DNA from: an uncultured beta proteobacterium
GTDB lineage: Bacteria > Pseudomonadota > Gammaproteobacteria > Burkholderiales > Burkholderiaceae_C
Reading direction: 5' to 3'
DNA length: 46,134 nt
NCBI GenBank assembly: GCA_903938815.1
Contig: CAJAES010000057.1
Span: 1-46,134, forward strand
Below, piece after piece: positions 1 through 9,422 of the stretch; the first letter of the stretch is position 1, and each line of letters opens with the position of its first letter. The position numbers and the translations under genes are program-made. The notes under the pieces were generated by a model that did no database searches, was not told the DNA's origin, and saw nothing but the letters and a program-made list of their open reading frames with translations.

Positions 1-419
1 CAGCCCTGCGGGCTGACTACCCTGCGCTGCTCGCCTCGAGGGGGCGCCGCAAAACTCGCTACGCGGGCTGCGCCCGCTGCGCTCGGACAGCTGCGGCGAG
101 TCAGATGACGAAGCGCGCTGCGCGCGCCCCCCTCGAGGCTGCGCTGCTCGGCGCCCCACATGGCGCCCGCCCCGCGCACCGCCTGCCGCTCAGGGGGACG
201 TTATGGTGTTCGGACCGACTGCCTGCGATGCTGGTTGAAAAGGGCTGTGCGGGCGCGGGTGGACCAAGCGGCCGCAACGGACTGATCGACGTCACCCTCG
301 AACGCCAGCTTGCCGGCAGTCCGGTCAGCATGGATTGCCCGACCATGGCAACGACGTCAGCATGGCGCTCGCCAAGCCCATGCCGGGCCTCGCGCCCGAG
401 AGCAACCGGGGTTGGCGCC
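1..419. repeat. Non-coding region with a dispersed-repeat-like inverted repeat
   Basis: No convincing gene is seen in this stretch downstream of dctM. Positions 1-15 form a perfect 6-bp hairpin (CAGCCC/GGGCTG). Near-identical inverted arms CCTCGAGGGGGCGC (34-47) and GCGCCCCCCTCGAGG (124-138) bracket a GC-rich core. The 12-mer CTGCGCTGCTCG occurs directly repeated at 22-33 and 139-150. This composite layout resembles the intergenic repeats scattered through Burkholderiales genomes; the copy number here cannot be judged from one window. Positions 200-419 hold nothing recognisable, and no clear intrinsic terminator for dctM is visible. Confidence 0.45.
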
Positions 420-1721
420 TCAGTTGCGCATCTGCGCCGGCAGCCAGGTCACGATGCCCGGCACCCAGTAGATCAGCGCGCAGGCCAGGACCATCAGCAG
501 GAAGAACGGGAAGGTGACCTTCGCGATCCAGCCGATGTCGCGCCCCGTCATGCCCTGCAGCACGAAGAGGTTGAAGCCGACCGGCGGCGTCACCTGCGCC
601 ATCTCGACGACGATGACGATGAAGATGCCGAACCAGATCAGGTCGATGCCAGCGGCCTGCACCGTCGGCAGGATCACGCCCATGGTGAGCACCACCATCG
701 AGATGCCGTCAAGGAAGCAGCCCAGCACGATGTAGAACAGCATCAGCGCCAGCAGCAGCTGCCACTGCGACAAGCCCAGCGTGGCGATCCACTCCGCCAG
801 GTGGCGCGGCAGGCCGATGTAGCCCATCGACAGCGTCAGGAAGGCCGCCCCCGCGAGGATCAGCGCGATCATGCAGTACAGGCGCACGCCGCCGAGCAGC
901 GAATCCTTGAACGTCTGCCATGTCAGCGAGCCCTGGACGCCCGCGATGAGCAGTGCCCCCACCACGCCGAGCGCGGCAGATTCCGTGGCGGTGGCGATGC
1001 CGCCGTAGATGCTGCCCAGCACGGCGGCGATCAGCAGCACCACGGGGATCAGGTGGCGTGACTCGCTCAGCTTGTGCGCCAGCGTGAGGCCGGGGTCGGC
1101 GGGCGGCACGCGGCTGGGGTTCAGCAGCGCCCAGCCGGCCAGGTAGCTCGAGAACAGGCTCGCCAGCAGCAGCCCCGGCAGCACGCCGGCCACGAAGAGC
1201 TGCGCGATCGAGACCTCGGCCGAGACGCCGTAGACGATCATGATGATGGACGGCGGAATCAGCAGGCCCAGCGTGCCGGCACCGGCCAGCGAGCCGACGA
1301 CGATGCCGTCCGGGTAGCCGCGGCGCTTGAGTTCGGGCAGGCTCATCTTGCCGATGGTGGCCACGGTGGCCGCGCTCGAGCCCGACACCGCCGCGAAGAT
1401 GGTGCAGCCGACCACGTTGGTGTGCAGCAGCCTGCCGGGCAGGGATTGCATCCACGGCGCCAGGCCGCGGAACATGTCGTTCGACAGCCGCGTGCGGAAC
1501 AGGATCTCGCCCATCCACACGAAGAGAGGCAGGGCCGTCAGCGTCCAGCTGCTGGCACTGCCCCAGGTCGTGATGGCCATGGCGTCGCCGGCCGGGCGGG
1601 AGCTGAAGAGCTGCATCGCGATCCAGGCCACGCCCGACAGCGTGAGCCCGATCCACACGCCGCTGCCGAGAATCAGGAACAGGCTGAGGATCAGCAGCCC
1701 CGCCACCCACAGGTCATTCAT
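420..1721 (-). CDS. dctM: TRAP transporter large permease (DctM-type)
   Basis: This is the 433-residue large membrane subunit of a tripartite ATP-independent periplasmic transporter, which imports a carboxylate using an ion gradient. The protein is a chain of hydrophobic helices with the family's glycine-rich loops, for example PPSIIMIVYG and a C-terminal region with QVTPPVGFNLFVLQG. Its length is normal for DctM. The ATG at 1719-1721 lies inside the end of dctQ (8-bp overlap), showing translational coupling. It works with the DctQ and DctP proteins encoded just upstream. The neighbouring 5-oxoprolinase and pyroglutamyl peptidase suggest pyroglutamate as substrate; that is inference. Confidence 0.93.
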   Translation of the reverse strand: MNDLWVAGLLILSLFLILGSGVWIGLTLSGVAWIAMQLFSSRPAGDAMAITTWGSASSWTLTALPLFVWMGEILFRTRLSNDMFRGLAPWMQSLPGRLLHTNVVGCTIFAAVSGSSAATVATIGKMSLPELKRRGYPDGIVVGSLAGAGTLGLLIPPSIIMIVYGVSAEVSIAQLFVAGVLPGLLLASLFSSYLAGWALLNPSRVPPADPGLTLAHKLSESRHLIPVVLLIAAVLGSIYGGIATATESAALGVVGALLIAGVQGSLTWQTFKDSLLGGVRLYCMIALILAGAAFLTLSMGYIGLPRHLAEWIATLGLSQWQLLLALMLFYIVLGCFLDGISMVVLTMGVILPTVQAAGIDLIWFGIFIVIVVEMAQVTPPVGFNLFVLQGMTGRDIGWIAKVTFPFFLLMVLACALIYWVPGIVTWLPAQMRN

Positions 1722-2223
1722 TGCGCAGTGCCTCTTCCGGTGTGGTGTGCACCCGCTGCCCGCGCAGTTCCAGCACGAGCTCGTCGATGAAGGCCACGAA
1801 CAGGATCACGCTGCCGACCGCCATGGCCAGCTGCGGAATCCACAGCGGCGTGGCGTCGCTGCCGGTGGAGATGTCGTGGAAGCTGTGCGACTGCCAGGAC
1901 AGCCGCACGCTGTAGAACGCCGCCAGCCCCGCCAGTGCACCGCCCGCGGCAAGCGACCAGACCTCGAACCCGCGGCGCCAGCCACCGCCCAGGCGGGCGA
2001 TGACGAGCGTCACGCGGATGTGCTCGCCGCGCTTGAAGGTGTGCGCCAGGGCCAGGAAGCCCGCAGCCGCCATCAGGTAGCCGGCGTAGGCGTCGGTGCC
2101 TGGAACGTGGAACTGAAGCTGGCGGCCGGCGATGGACAGCAGAACCATCGCCAGCAGGCCCATCAGGGCCGCGGCCGCCAGCCAGGCCGCGCCGTCGTAC
2201 AGGAGATCGAGCAGACGGCGCAC
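1714..2223 (-). CDS. dctQ: TRAP transporter small permease (DctQ-type)
   Basis: This 169-residue inner-membrane protein has four predicted transmembrane helices, at about residues 10-32, 45-65, 85-107 and 125-147. This is the usual DctQ topology. DctQ forms a complex with the large permease and does not transport alone. The segment FKRGEHIRVTL after the second helix is typical of the family. The gene sits 11 nt after dctP and overlaps dctM by 8 bp, so the three TRAP genes form one minus-strand operon in the order dctP-dctQ-dctM. Confidence 0.9.
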   Translation of the reverse strand: MRRLLDLLYDGAAWLAAAALMGLLAMVLLSIAGRQLQFHVPGTDAYAGYLMAAAGFLALAHTFKRGEHIRVTLVIARLGGGWRRGFEVWSLAAGGALAGLAAFYSVRLSWQSHSFHDISTGSDATPLWIPQLAMAVGSVILFVAFIDELVLELRGQRVHTTPEEALRNE

Positions 2224-2234
2224 GGTGCGGTCCC

Positions 2235-3206
2235 TTACTTGCGGAAGGCGTCCACCAGGCTCTGGCCTTCAGGGCCGGCCTTCTCGAGCCATTCCTTGAG
2301 CATCTGGTCGCCGACCTTCTTCATGTCGGCCTTGAGCTGGGCCGAGGGCGTGACGATGGTCATGCCGTTGGCCTTGAGCTTGTCCAGCGTGTCGGTGTTG
2401 ACCTTCTGGCTGGCAGCCCAGCCGCGGGCCTCGGCGTCGGCGGCGGCCTTCATCACGGCGTCCTGCGTGGGCTTGTCCAGCGCGGCGAAGGCGGCCTTGT
2501 TCATGATGACCGCGTTCTTGGGCAGCCAGGCCTGGGTGTCCATGTAGAACTTCAGGTGCTCGTAGGTCTTGGTGTCGAAACCGGTGGAGCCGCTGGACAT
2601 GTAGCTTTCCACCACGCCCGTGGCCATGGCCTGGCTGAGCTCGGCCGCCTGCACGGTGACGGGCTGCGCGCCCACCAGCTCGGCGATGCGCGCGGTGCTG
2701 GGGCTGTAGGCGCGCCACTTGATGCCCTTCAGGTCGGCGCCGCTGGCGATGACCTTCTTGGCGTAGATGCCCTGCGGCGGCCAGGCCACTGCGTACAGCA
2801 GCTGCATGCCCTGCTCACCGAGCTTCTTCTCGAGCAGCGGCTTCTGGATCTTGTAGAGCTTGGCGGCCTCGGCGTAGCTGTCGGCCAGGAAGGGCAGGCC
2901 GTCCGCACCGAAGATCTGCCATTCGTTCTGGTAGTTCACCAGCAGGATCTCGCCGAGCTGTGCCTGCCCGCTCTGCACGGCGCGCTTGATCTCCGGCGCC
3001 TTGTACAGCGATGCGTTCGGGTGCACCGTGATCTTCAGCTTGCCCGCGCTGGCCTTGTCCACCTCGTCGGCGAACTGCTGCATGTTCATGCTGTGGAAGT
3101 TGGTGGCCGGGTATGCGGCGGGCATATCCCACTTGACCTGGGCCTGGACGGCGGCGGAAGCCGCGGCGAGGGCGGCGGCGGCGAGCAGAGAGGGCAGCAG
3201 TTTCAT
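2235..3206 (-). CDS. dctP: TRAP transporter substrate-binding protein (DctP-type)
   Basis: This 323-residue periplasmic solute receptor begins with a clear signal peptide (hydrophobic residues 4-20, likely cleaved after VQA around residue 22). The conserved TRAP receptor core follows, with DLKGIKWRAYSP holding the arginine that normally clamps the substrate carboxylate. The start ATG at 3204-3206 is preceded by a good GGAG Shine-Dalgarno. A pyroglutamate-binding DctP subfamily is known from Bordetella pertussis (DctP6/DctP7). The adjacent genes for making and opening 5-oxoproline point to the same ligand here, but ligand residues were not compared. Confidence 0.92.
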   Translation of the reverse strand: MKLLPSLLAAAALAAASAAVQAQVKWDMPAAYPATNFHSMNMQQFADEVDKASAGKLKITVHPNASLYKAPEIKRAVQSGQAQLGEILLVNYQNEWQIFGADGLPFLADSYAEAAKLYKIQKPLLEKKLGEQGMQLLYAVAWPPQGIYAKKVIASGADLKGIKWRAYSPSTARIAELVGAQPVTVQAAELSQAMATGVVESYMSSGSTGFDTKTYEHLKFYMDTQAWLPKNAVIMNKAAFAALDKPTQDAVMKAAADAEARGWAASQKVNTDTLDKLKANGMTIVTPSAQLKADMKKVGDQMLKEWLEKAGPEGQSLVDAFRK

Positions 3207-3245
3207 CGGGCGGGGCTCCTAGTGGTTTGCCAGCGGTGGTGTTGC

Positions 3246-3275
3246 AGTCTAGAAAGCTTGCAGATAAATTGTCAA
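3246..3275 (-). promoter_or_regulatory. Predicted sigma-70 promoter of dctP-dctQ-dctM
   Basis: On the minus strand a perfect TTGACA -35 box lies at 3275-3270, with TAGACT as -10 at 3251-3246 and 18-bp spacing. This places the start of transcription near 3239, about 33 nt upstream of the dctP ATG. The patch is AT-rich in a very GC-rich setting. The -35 box lies inside the palindrome annotated at 3263-3281. Confidence 0.6.
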
Positions 3276-3281
3276 TAAATC
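3263..3281. promoter_or_regulatory. Operator-like palindrome between dctP and the MarR-like gene
   Basis: The 19-bp dyad has the form GAT-nn-ATTG-n-CAAT-nn-ATC. Both outer and inner arms are perfectly complementary; only the AA/AA pair breaks symmetry. It covers the dctP -35 box and lies 25-43 nt upstream of the divergent regulator's ATG. Size and position fit a MarR-family dimer site that could repress both directions. Confidence 0.5.
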
Positions 3282-3305
3282 TTCGACGTTCTGGTACAAA
3301 CACTG

Positions 3306-3947
3306 ATGCCTCGCAAGTCCAGCAAGCTGCCCAGCACCGCCCCAGGCCAGAGAGCAGGTTCCGTGCCGTCGGCTCCGGCTTCGCTCGCGGCAACGCCTTC
3401 TGTGACGCCGCCTTCGGTGCCGCCGGTTTCCGTGCTGGAGCACCTGCCGCGCACTGCGGGCATCGTCTCCTCGTCGCACCTGGCTTCGCCGAAGGCGGTC
3501 GAGCTCTCGGAGTTCGAGTTCGGGCTCATCGTCGCGTGGAACGCCTTCTCGCGCTGGGCCGTGCGCTGCATGGCCGCTGCCGGCTGCCCGGACCTGACCA
3601 TCACCGACGTGCTGCTGGTGCACCACCTGTGCCACCGCGCGCGCAACAAGAAGCTGGCCGACATCTGCTTCGTCCTGAACTACGAGGACACGCACGTGGT
3701 GGCCTATGCACTGAAGAAGCTCGTCGCCGCCGATCTGGCGGTGGCGCAGAAGCAGGGCAAGGAAGTCTTCTACAGCCCCACGGCCCAGGGCGAGGCCTTC
3801 GTCCAGCAGTACCGCGCCGTGCGCGAGGAATGCCTCGTGAAGAGCCTGGACACCGAACTGAATGCCGACATCGGCGAGCTGGCGCGCCTGCTCCGGACGA
3901 TGTCGGGGATGTACGACCAGGCGGCGCGCGCGGCGACGTCCCTGTGA
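3306..3947 (+). CDS. MarR-like winged-helix transcriptional regulator
   Basis: The 213-residue product has a low-complexity Pro/Ser/Ala N-terminus (residues 1-65). A winged-helix region follows (about 95-165), with the recognition-helix area around [20 protein letters not shown] and a wing near [11 protein letters not shown]. It matches the winged-helix DNA-binding proteins found beside TRAP and hydantoinase genes in Burkholderiales. The gene is divergent from dctP and lies 70 nt before the 5-oxoprolinase gene, so it probably controls the pyroglutamate module. The ATG at 3306 has no Shine-Dalgarno; a GTG at 3363 is an alternative start that would drop 19 disordered residues. Confidence 0.8.
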   Translation: MPRKSSKLPSTAPGQRAGSVPSAPASLAATPSVTPPSVPPVSVLEHLPRTAGIVSSSHLASPKAVELSEFEFGLIVAWNAFSRWAVRCMAAAGCPDLTITDVLLVHHLCHRARNKKLADICFVLNYEDTHVVAYALKKLVAADLAVAQKQGKEVFYSPTAQGEAFVQQYRAVREECLVKSLDTELNADIGELARLLRTMSGMYDQAARAATSL

Positions 3948-4017
3948 CGCACCGGGTGCGCTGCCAACACCGGCGGGCCGCATCGGCCCCGACCCGGACA
4001 GACAAGGGAACGACGAG

Positions 4018-7000
4018 ATGAAACGACTCTGGCAGTTCTGGATCGACCGCGGCGGCACGTTCACCGACATCGTCGGCCGCGCGCCCGATGGCCACCTGCA
4101 CACGCTCAAGCTGCTGTCGGAGAACCCCGAGCAGTACCGCGACGCTGCCGTCGAGGGCATCCGCCGGCTGCTGGGCCTGGCCGCTGGCGCGCCCATCACG
4201 CCCGATCTGGTGGACTGCGTGAAGATGGGCACGACCGTCGCCACCAACGCGCTGCTCGAGCGCAAGGGTGAGCGCACGCTGCTCGTCACCACGCGCGGCT
4301 TTCGCGACGCGCTGCGCATCGCCTACCAGGCGCGGCCGCGCCTGTTCGACCGCCGCATCCTGCTGCCCGAGCTGCTGTATGAGCGTGTGGTCGAGGCCGC
4401 GGAGCGCATGGGCGCGCACGGCGAACTCATCGAGCCGCTGGACGAATCCGCGCTGCGGCAGGACCTTCAGGCCGCGTTCGACACCGGCCTGCGCAGCTGC
4501 GCCATCGTGTTCCTGCACGGCTACCGCTACACCGCGCACGAGGCCGCGGCAGCCAGGCTGGCGCGCGCCATCGGCTACACGCAGGTGAGCGTGTCGCACG
4601 AGGTGAGCCCGCTGATGAAGCTGGTCTCGCGCGGCGACACCACGGTCGTCGACGCCTACCTCAGCCCGATCCTGCGCCGCTATGTCGACCGGGTCGCGGG
4701 CGAGATGCCCGGCGTGCGCCTGTTCTTCATGCAGAGCAGCGGCGGCCTCACCGAGGCGCACCACTTCCAGGGCAAGGACGCCATCCTGTCCGGCCCGGCC
4801 GGCGGCATCGTCGGCATGGTGCGCACGGCAGTGGCAGCGGGTCACGAGCGCGTCATCGGCTTCGACATGGGCGGCACCAGCACCGACGTGAGCCACTACG
4901 CGGGCGAGTTCGAGCGCGCCTTCGAGACCCAGGTGGCCGGCGTGCGCATGCGCGCGCCGATGATGAGCATCCACACCGTGGCGGCGGGCGGCGGCTCGCT
5001 GCTCACGTTCGACGGCGCGCGGCTGCGCGTCGGCCCCGAGAGCGCGGGCGCCAACCCGGGCCCGGCCAGCTACCGCCGCGGCGGCCCGCTGGCCACCACC
5101 GATGCCAACGTGCTGCTGGGCAAGATCCAGCCGGCGTGGTTTCCGAAGGTCTTCGGCCCGCGCGCCGATGAACCGCTGGACCGCGAAGGCGTGTCCGCCC
5201 GCTTCGCCGAGCTGGCGGCCGAGGTGCGCGCCGCCACCGGCCGCGCCGCGACGCCGGAGTCGCTGGCCGAGGGCTACCTGCAGATCGCCATCCAGAACAT
5301 GGCCAACGCCATCAAGCGCATCTCGGTGGCGCGCGGCTACGACGTCACCCAGTACACGCTGCAGTGCTTCGGCGGCGCGGGCGGGCAGCACGCCTGCGGC
5401 GTGGCCGACGCGCTCGGGATGGCGCGTGTCTTCGTGCATCCGCTCGCGGGCGTGCTGAGCGCCTACGGCATGGGCCTGGCGGACCAGATCGCCATGCGCG
5501 AAGCCGCCATCGAGCAGCCGCTGGACGACGCCGGCCTGGCCGCCGCCCGCGAACGCCTGGCCGCGCTGGGCCGCGCTGCGGCCGACGAACTCACCGCGCA
5601 GGGGGTTCCCCCGGGCCACGTGCTGCGGCGCGAGCGCCTGCACCTGCGCTACCAGGGCACCGACACCGCACTCGTGGTGGATGCCGGCGATGCCGCCGCC
5701 GCACGTGCCGCGTTCGAGGCGGCGTACCGCCAGCGCTTCGCGTTCCTGATGCCCGACCGCGCGCTCGTCATCGAGGCCGTGTCGGTGGAAGCCGTCGGCC
5801 CCGGCGAGCGGCACGACACCGCGTCCGGCGCGGCCGAGCCGGCCAGCCATCGCCCCGTGCCCGACGTCCGCGTGCGCATGCACTGCGGCGCGTGGCTCGA
5901 TGCCGCGCTGCACGTGCGCGAGACGCTCGCCGCCGGCGCGCTGATCGACGGCCCCGCAGTCATCGCCGAGAAGAACGCCACCACCGTGGTCGAACCCGGC
6001 TGGCAGGCGCGCCTGATGGCCAGCGGTGCGCTCGAACTCGTCCGCGTGCAGCCGCGCGCCACGCAGCACGCCATCGGCACCGAGGCCGACCCGGTGATGC
6101 TGGAGGTCTTCAACAACCTCTTCATGAACATCGCCGAGCAGATGGGCCTGCGGCTGCAGAACACCGCGTACTCGGTCAACATCAAGGAGCGGCTCGACTT
6201 CTCCTGCGCGCTGTTCAGCGCGTCGGGCGAGCTCATCGCCAACGCGCCGCACATGCCGGTGCACCTGGGCTCGATGAGCGAAAGCATCAAGACCGTCATC
6301 GCGCGCAACCCGCAGATGCACCCGGGCGACGTCTTCGTGCTGAACGACCCGTACCACGGCGGCACGCACCTGCCCGACGTGACCGTGGTCACGCCCGTGT
6401 ACCTGGGCGGCGCCGACGCCGCGCCCAGCTTCTACGTGGCCAGCCGCGGCCACCACGCCGACATCGGCGGCAGCACCCCGGGCTCGATGCCGCCTTTCAG
6501 CAGGACGATCGACGAGGAAGGCGTGCTGTTCGACAACTTCCTGCTGGTGCGCGACGGCGTGCTGCAGGAGGCCGCCCTGCGCGCGCAGCTCGCCACCGGC
6601 GCTTGGCCCGCGCGCAACCCCGACCAGACCATCGCCGACCTGCGCGCGCAGATCGCCGCCAACGAGAAGGGCGTGCAGGAGCTGCGCGCCATGGTGGCGC
6701 AGTTCGGCCGCGTGACGGTGGCCGCCTACATGCAGCACGTGCAGGACAACGCCGAGGAATCGGTGCGCCGCGTCATCACCGCGCTGAAGGACGGTCAGTA
6801 CACGCTGCCGCTGGACAACGGCGCGCGCATCAGCGTGAAGGTCACGGTGGACGCCGCAGCGCGTGCGGCCACCATCGACTTCACGGGCACCAGCGCGCAG
6901 CTGCCCAACAACTTCAACGCCCCCAAGGCGGTGACGATGGCCGCGGTGCTGTACGTCTTCCGCACGCTGGTCGACGACGACATCCCGCTCAACGCCGGTT

Positions 7001-7617
7001 GCCTGAAGCCGCTGGAGATCATCGTGCCCGAAGGCTGCATGCTCAACCCGCATGCGCCTGCGGCCGTGGTCGCCGGCAACGTCGAGACCTCCATGTGCGT
7101 GACCAACACGCTCTACGGCGCGCTGGGCATCATGGCGGCCAGCCAGTGCACGATGAACAACTTCACCTTCGGCGACGCCGCGCACCAGTACTACGAGACG
7201 ATCAGCGGCGGCGCCGGCGCGGGCGATGGCTTCGACGGCACGAGCGTGGTGCAGACCCACATGACGAACTCCCGCCTCACCGACCCCGAGGTGCTGGAGT
7301 TCCGCTTCCCGGTGCGGCTGGACAGCTACGCCATCCGCCCGGGCAGCGGCGGCGCGGGGCGCTGGCGCGGCGGCGACGGCGGCGTGCGGCGCTTGCGCTT
7401 CCTGCAGCCCATGACCGCCTCCATCCTCAGCAACGGCCGCACCGTGCCGGCCTTCGGCATGGCCGGCGGCGAGCCCGGCGCGCTGGGCATCAACCGCGTC
7501 GAACGCGCCGATGGCAGCGTCGAGACCCTGGGCCACATCGGGCAGGTGGAAATGGCGGCGGGCGACGTCTTCGTCATCGAGACGCCCGGCGGCGGCGGCT
7601 ACGGGGCGAAGCCGTGA
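4018..7617 (+). CDS. ATP-dependent 5-oxoprolinase (fused HyuA-HyuB type)
   Basis: The 1199-residue product joins a HyuA-type half (residues 1 to about 690) and a HyuB-type half (about 692-1199), the architecture of 5-oxoprolinase. That enzyme opens 5-oxoproline to glutamate using ATP. The HyuA half shows the actin-like ATPase motifs DRGGTFTD (10-17) and FDMGGTSTD (from 282). The HyuB half starts around [20 protein letters not shown]. The ATG at 4018 follows AAGGGA with good spacing; an open frame continues upstream to 3862 inside the regulator gene but has no family resemblance. The stop overlaps the GTG of pcp. N-methylhydantoinase-type activity is an alternative, but the pcp neighbour favours 5-oxoprolinase. 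Confidence 0.88.
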   Translation: MKRLWQFWIDRGGTFTDIVGRAPDGHLHTLKLLSENPEQYRDAAVEGIRRLLGLAAGAPITPDLVDCVKMGTTVATNALLERKGERTLLVTTRGFRDALRIAYQARPRLFDRRILLPELLYERVVEAAERMGAHGELIEPLDESALRQDLQAAFDTGLRSCAIVFLHGYRYTAHEAAAARLARAIGYTQVSVSHEVSPLMKLVSRGDTTVVDAYLSPILRRYVDRVAGEMPGVRLFFMQSSGGLTEAHHFQGKDAILSGPAGGIVGMVRTAVAAGHERVIGFDMGGTSTDVSHYAGEFERAFETQVAGVRMRAPMMSIHTVAAGGGSLLTFDGARLRVGPESAGANPGPASYRRGGPLATTDANVLLGKIQPAWFPKVFGPRADEPLDREGVSARFAELAAEVRAATGRAATPESLAEGYLQIAIQNMANAIKRISVARGYDVTQYTLQCFGGAGGQHACGVADALGMARVFVHPLAGVLSAYGMGLADQIAMREAAIEQPLDDAGLAAARERLAALGRAAADELTAQGVPPGHVLRRERLHLRYQGTDTALVVDAGDAAAARAAFEAAYRQRFAFLMPDRALVIEAVSVEAVGPGERHDTASGAAEPASHRPVPDVRVRMHCGAWLDAALHVRETLAAGALIDGPAVIAEKNATTVVEPGWQARLMASGALELVRVQPRATQHAIGTEADPVMLEVFNNLFMNIAEQMGLRLQNTAYSVNIKERLDFSCALFSASGELIANAPHMPVHLGSMSESIKTVIARNPQMHPGDVFVLNDPYHGGTHLPDVTVVTPVYLGGADAAPSFYVASRGHHADIGGSTPGSMPPFSRTIDEEGVLFDNFLLVRDGVLQEAALRAQLATGAWPARNPDQTIADLRAQIAANEKGVQELRAMVAQFGRVTVAAYMQHVQDNAEESVRRVITALKDGQYTLPLDNGARISVKVTVDAAARAATIDFTGTSAQLPNNFNAPKAVTMAAVLYVFRTLVDDDIPLNAGCLKPLEIIVPEGCMLNPHAPAAVVAGNVETSMCVTNTLYGALGIMAASQCTMNNFTFGDAAHQYYETISGGAGAGDGFDGTSVVQTHMTNSRLTDPEVLEFRFPVRLDSYAIRPGSGGAGRWRGGDGGVRRLRFLQPMTASILSNGRTVPAFGMAGGEPGALGINRVERADGSVETLGHIGQVEMAAGDVFVIETPGGGGYGAKP

Positions 7618-8213
7618 GCGGCGGCATCCTCGTCACCGGTTTCGAGCCCTTCGGCGGCGACGCGCGCAACCCCTCGGGCGAAGCCGCGCTGGCGCTGGAC
7701 GGCGACCTCATCGGCGGGCGCCCCGTGCGCGGCGTGGTGCTGCCCTGCGTGTTCGAGACGGCGCCGCGCGCGCTGCAGGCCGCCATCGAGGCGCTGCGCC
7801 CCGAGCTGGTGCTCTGCCTGGGCCTCGCGGCTTCGCGGCATGGTTTCCACTTCGAGCGCGTGGCCATCAACCTCATCGATGCCCGCATCACCGACAACGC
7901 GGGCGCCCAGCCGGTGGACCACCCCGTGGCCGCAGGCGCACCGCCGGCGGCCTTCACGAGCCTGCCGGTCAAGGCGATGGCGGCTGCGGTCCGGGCCGCC
8001 GGCCTGGACGCCGTGGTCTCGTACACGGCGGGCACCTTCGTGTGCAATCAGGTGTTCTTCGCGCTGATGCAGTTGCCTGTGGCGCGCGGCGGCTTCCTGC
8101 ACCTGGGCGGCGATCTGGACACCCCGTCCGTCGTCGCGGGCACCCGGATCGCGCTGGCCGCGGCCGTCGACCGACAGGGCGACCTGGGCACCAGCGCCGG
8201 CCGCGTCGATTGA
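7614..8213 (+). CDS. pcp: Pyroglutamyl-peptidase I
   Basis: The 199-residue C15-family cysteine peptidase removes N-terminal pyroglutamate from peptides. The whole catalytic triad is present: Glu81 in FHFERVAIN, Cys144 in GTFVCNQ, and His163 in GGFLHLG. The N-terminal VTGFEPFGG signature is intact. Translation starts at GTG 7614, which overlaps the TGA of the 5-oxoprolinase gene (GTGA), so the two are coupled. Peptidase releases 5-oxoproline, and the upstream enzyme opens it to glutamate. The longer open frame that contains this gene (from 5364) is a shadow of the oxoprolinase gene. Confidence 0.93.
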   Translation: MSGGILVTGFEPFGGDARNPSGEAALALDGDLIGGRPVRGVVLPCVFETAPRALQAAIEALRPELVLCLGLAASRHGFHFERVAINLIDARITDNAGAQPVDHPVAAGAPPAAFTSLPVKAMAAAVRAAGLDAVVSYTAGTFVCNQVFFALMQLPVARGGFLHLGGDLDTPSVVAGTRIALAAAVDRQGDLGTSAGRVD

Positions 8214-8217
8214 CGAA

Positions 8218-8236
8218 CCCTTGATGTAAGGTTCGG
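8218..8236 (+). terminator. Weak hairpin after pcp
   Basis: Just after the pcp stop, a GAAC-CTT/AAG-GTTC stem with one bulged C encloses a short loop. There is no T-run after it, so termination would be weak at best. The segment TGTAAGG on its 3' arm may instead belong to an ECF-type -35 element for bufA; see the findings. Confidence 0.25.
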
Positions 8237-8310
8237 CGCGCCGCCGCGACCGAGTGGGTGTCCGTCGCACCGTCGCGGCGGCGGTTTCCGCCACATCCAA
8301 GGAGTTCCCC

Positions 8311-8583
8311 ATGAATCAGCGTCGTCTCGTGATCTCGTCCGCTCTCGCTTCGGCCCTCGCGCTCGGCCTTGTGGCGACCGCCCAGGCCCAGGCCAAGGAC
8401 AAGTGCTACGGCATCGCCAAGGCCGGTGCGAACGATTGCGCCAACCTGGCGGGCACCCATTCGTGCGCCGGCCAGAGCAAGGTCGACAACGACCCGGGCG
8501 AGTGGAAGTACGTCCCCAAGGGCACCTGCAAGGACATGAAGGGCATGACGGCCGAAGAGGCCAAGATGGCGGTCAAGAAGTAA
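8311..8583 (+). CDS. bufA: Bufferin precursor peptide (DUF2282, BufA1-type)
   Basis: The 90-residue precursor has a signal peptide (residues 1-28, cleavage near AQA) and a mature part with four cysteines: Cys32, Cys43, Cys52 and Cys73. They are spaced as in the DUF2282 bufferins, in the contexts [16 protein letters not shown] and GTC. Bufferins are copper-induced secreted RiPPs in which an MNIO enzyme (BufB) with its partner BufC turns cysteines into thiooxazoles that bind copper. AAGGAG at 8299-8304 fixes the ATG at 8311. The BufB and BufC genes follow directly, so the identification rests on both sequence and context. Confidence 0.9.
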   Translation: MNQRRLVISSALASALALGLVATAQAQAKDKCYGIAKAGANDCANLAGTHSCAGQSKVDNDPGEWKYVPKGTCKDMKGMTAEEAKMAVKK

Positions 8584-8606
8584 GCCGCGCGCTGCCCGCC
8601 GCCGCC

Positions 8607-9422
8607 ATGAACGCCGTCGCCGGCATCGGCCTGCGCCAGCCGCACTACGCGGCCTTCATGGCGCAGCGGCCCGCGCTGCCGTTCGTCGAGGTTCACTCCG
8701 AGAACTTCTTCGGCGACGGCGGAGCCCCGCTGCAGGTGCTGCAGGCCGTGCGCGAGCACTGGGCCGTCAGCCTGCACGGCGTGGGCCTGTCGCTCGGCGC
8801 CGCCGCCGGGCTCGACCCCTGGCACCTCGACCGCCTGGCGCGACTGGCGGAGCGCACCGAACCACTGCGTATCAGCGACCACGCCTGCTTCGCCCGCGCC
8901 CCTGGCCTGCACGCGAACGATCTCCTGCCCATCGGCTTCACGCGCGCATCGCTGGATGTCCTGGCGGCGAACGTCAGCCGCGCGCAGGACCGCCTGCGCC
9001 GCCCGATCGGCGTGGAGAACATCTCGGCCTACCTGTCCTGGGACGATGCCGAGATCCCCGAACCCGAGTTCTTCACCGAACTGGCGCGCCGCACGGGTTG
9101 CTGGCTGCTGCTGGATGTGAACAACCTCGTCGTCAATGCGCTCAACGCCGGGCAGGAGCCCGTGGCCGCGGCCTGCGCGTGGGTCGATGCCCTGGGCGAC
9201 GTGCCCGTGGGCGAGATCCACCTGGCCGGCTACGACGACCGCGGCGAGCTCGTCATCGACGACCATGGCAGCCGTGTGCATGCCCCGGTCTGGGCGGTCT
9301 ATGCCCACGCCCTGCGGCGCTTCGGCCCCGTGCCCACGCTGGTGGAGTGGGACACCGACCTGCCCGGACTCGAGGTGCTGCTGCAGGAAGCCGCCGCCGC
9401 CGACCAGATGGCGGCGCCATGA
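8607..9422 (+). CDS. bufB: MNIO family bufferin-modifying enzyme (DUF692)
   Basis: This 271-residue TIM-barrel protein belongs to the multinuclear non-haem iron-dependent oxidases. Conserved metal-site segments are visible: VEVHSENFF (Glu28, His30, Glu32, Asn33), SLHGVG (His57), ISDHACF, GVENIS, LLLDVNN and EIHLAGYDD. In bufferin systems this enzyme oxidatively heterocyclises cysteines of the BufA precursor in the cytoplasm, before export. The ATG at 8607 lies 24 nt after bufA without a strong Shine-Dalgarno. The stop overlaps the bufC ATG (ATGA). Confidence 0.9.
   Translation: MNAVAGIGLRQPHYAAFMAQRPALPFVEVHSENFFGDGGAPLQVLQAVREHWAVSLHGVGLSLGAAAGLDPWHLDRLARLAERTEPLRISDHACFARAPGLHANDLLPIGFTRASLDVLAANVSRAQDRLRRPIGVENISAYLSWDDAEIPEPEFFTELARRTGCWLLLDVNNLVVNALNAGQEPVAAACAWVDALGDVPVGEIHLAGYDDRGELVIDDHGSRVHAPVWAVYAHALRRFGPVPTLVEWDTDLPGLEVLLQEAAAADQMAAP

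Noticed and set aside
3601..7536. A 1311-codon open frame on the minus strand
   Set aside because: It lies opposite the 5-oxoprolinase gene, is extremely rich in Ala, Arg, His and Gly without any domain, and is a typical antisense shadow of high-GC coding DNA.
5364..7613. Long plus-strand frame before pcp, continuous with it
   Set aside because: Residues are Arg/Ala/Gly repeats from the +1 frame of the oxoprolinase. Only the part from GTG 7614 matches a family.
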